Position numbers and translations under genes: made by a program. A DNA stretch of 64,000 bases from Hydractinia symbiolongicarpus (lineage: Eukaryota > Cnidaria > Hydrozoa > Anthoathecata > Hydractiniidae), in NCBI RefSeq assembly GCF_029227915.1, contig NC_079880.1, forward strand, positions 32,793,501 through 32,857,500, in the 5' to 3' direction. The notes under the pieces are model-generated. The model saw only the letters and a list, made by a program, of their open reading frames with translations, ran no database searches and was not told the origin of the DNA. Of this stretch, positions 63,853-64,000 are shown one piece after another. The stretch's first letter is position 1, and every line of letters begins with the position of its first letter.

Positions 63853-64000
63853 GGATGAAAATTCTGGCTTCTTTTAAAGTTCTGAAAAGGCAACTTCCCA
63901 ACATGAGGCTATAATGTGACTTTTCTGTACAAGTTCCTGGCGAGCTAATTCAATGATAACTGATTACACATTTCATTCTGTTACTACAGTTTTGCATTTG
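63853..64000. other. Window end, upstream part of the HECT-like gene
   Basis: Probably intron and preceding exon of the HECT-like gene (minus strand); nothing decisive. Confidence 0.35.

Overview
This is eukaryotic, animal-type genomic DNA made almost entirely of nested mobile elements. The only host gene I can support is a first coding exon resembling phosphatidylserine synthase (about 4.3-4.5 kb, minus strand). The repertoire (Polinton/Maverick elements, Penelope-like, gypsy, CR1/Rex-like and site-specific-type non-LTR elements, pogo, Ginger-like and IS3EU-like DNA transposons) suits an aquatic invertebrate. I would guess a cnidarian, but the sequence does not prove it.

Layout. 1-0.5 kb: 164-bp tandem repeats. 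0.6-3.7 kb: a pogo-type DNA transposon whose transposase ends in a PHD finger. 4.25-4.48 kb: host exon. 4.8-7.5 kb: a broken non-LTR reverse transcriptase with a restriction-like endonuclease. 9.3-13.6 kb: two tandem copies of a Polinton fragment (SAP-domain gene plus polymerase 5' part) separated by Penelope-like debris. 14.58-36.8 kb: one gypsy retrotransposon on the minus strand, cut into three pieces by two insertions. The first is a nearly complete Polinton (Polinton 1, 14684-32359, about 320-bp terminal repeats, 6-bp target duplication). The second is an IS3EU-like transposon (32888-35596, 6-bp target duplication). Polinton 1 itself carries a CR1/Rex-like insertion in its major capsid gene. 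36.8-44.4 kb: a second, rearranged Polinton (Polinton 2) with internal inverted repeats around its integrase-capsid block. 44.5-50.9 kb: a spliced Ginger-like transposase gene split by a Penelope-like element (46571-50394) with 1.05-kb inverted repeats. 51.3-53.3 kb: a second gypsy remnant. 53.6-61.8 kb: a third Polinton segment (Polinton 3) with polymerase, packaging ATPase and two MSV199-type genes. 62.0-63.9 kb: a second IS3EU-like element with an intact transposase.

How the genes fit together. The Polintons encode a retroviral-type integrase, a protein-primed-type family B DNA polymerase with an N-terminal Cys/His domain and an HNH-like zinc insert, double and single jelly-roll capsid proteins, an A32-like packaging ATPase, and a recurring set of small membrane, coiled-coil and zinc proteins shared by two or three of the elements. 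That is the gene set of an integrated virus-like element. All three copies carry stops or frameshifts, so none looks autonomous.

Three patterns are worth a second look. Short perfect hairpins sit immediately after many Polinton stop codons and resemble the hairpin 3'-end signals of mimivirus mRNAs. Four long snap-back palindromes look like inverted copies of their own flanking sequence, three of them interrupting genes. Ubiquitin-ligase-like (RING, HECT) and PHD-finger modules recur in unrelated element classes. All calls come from reading the sequence; no database search was run.
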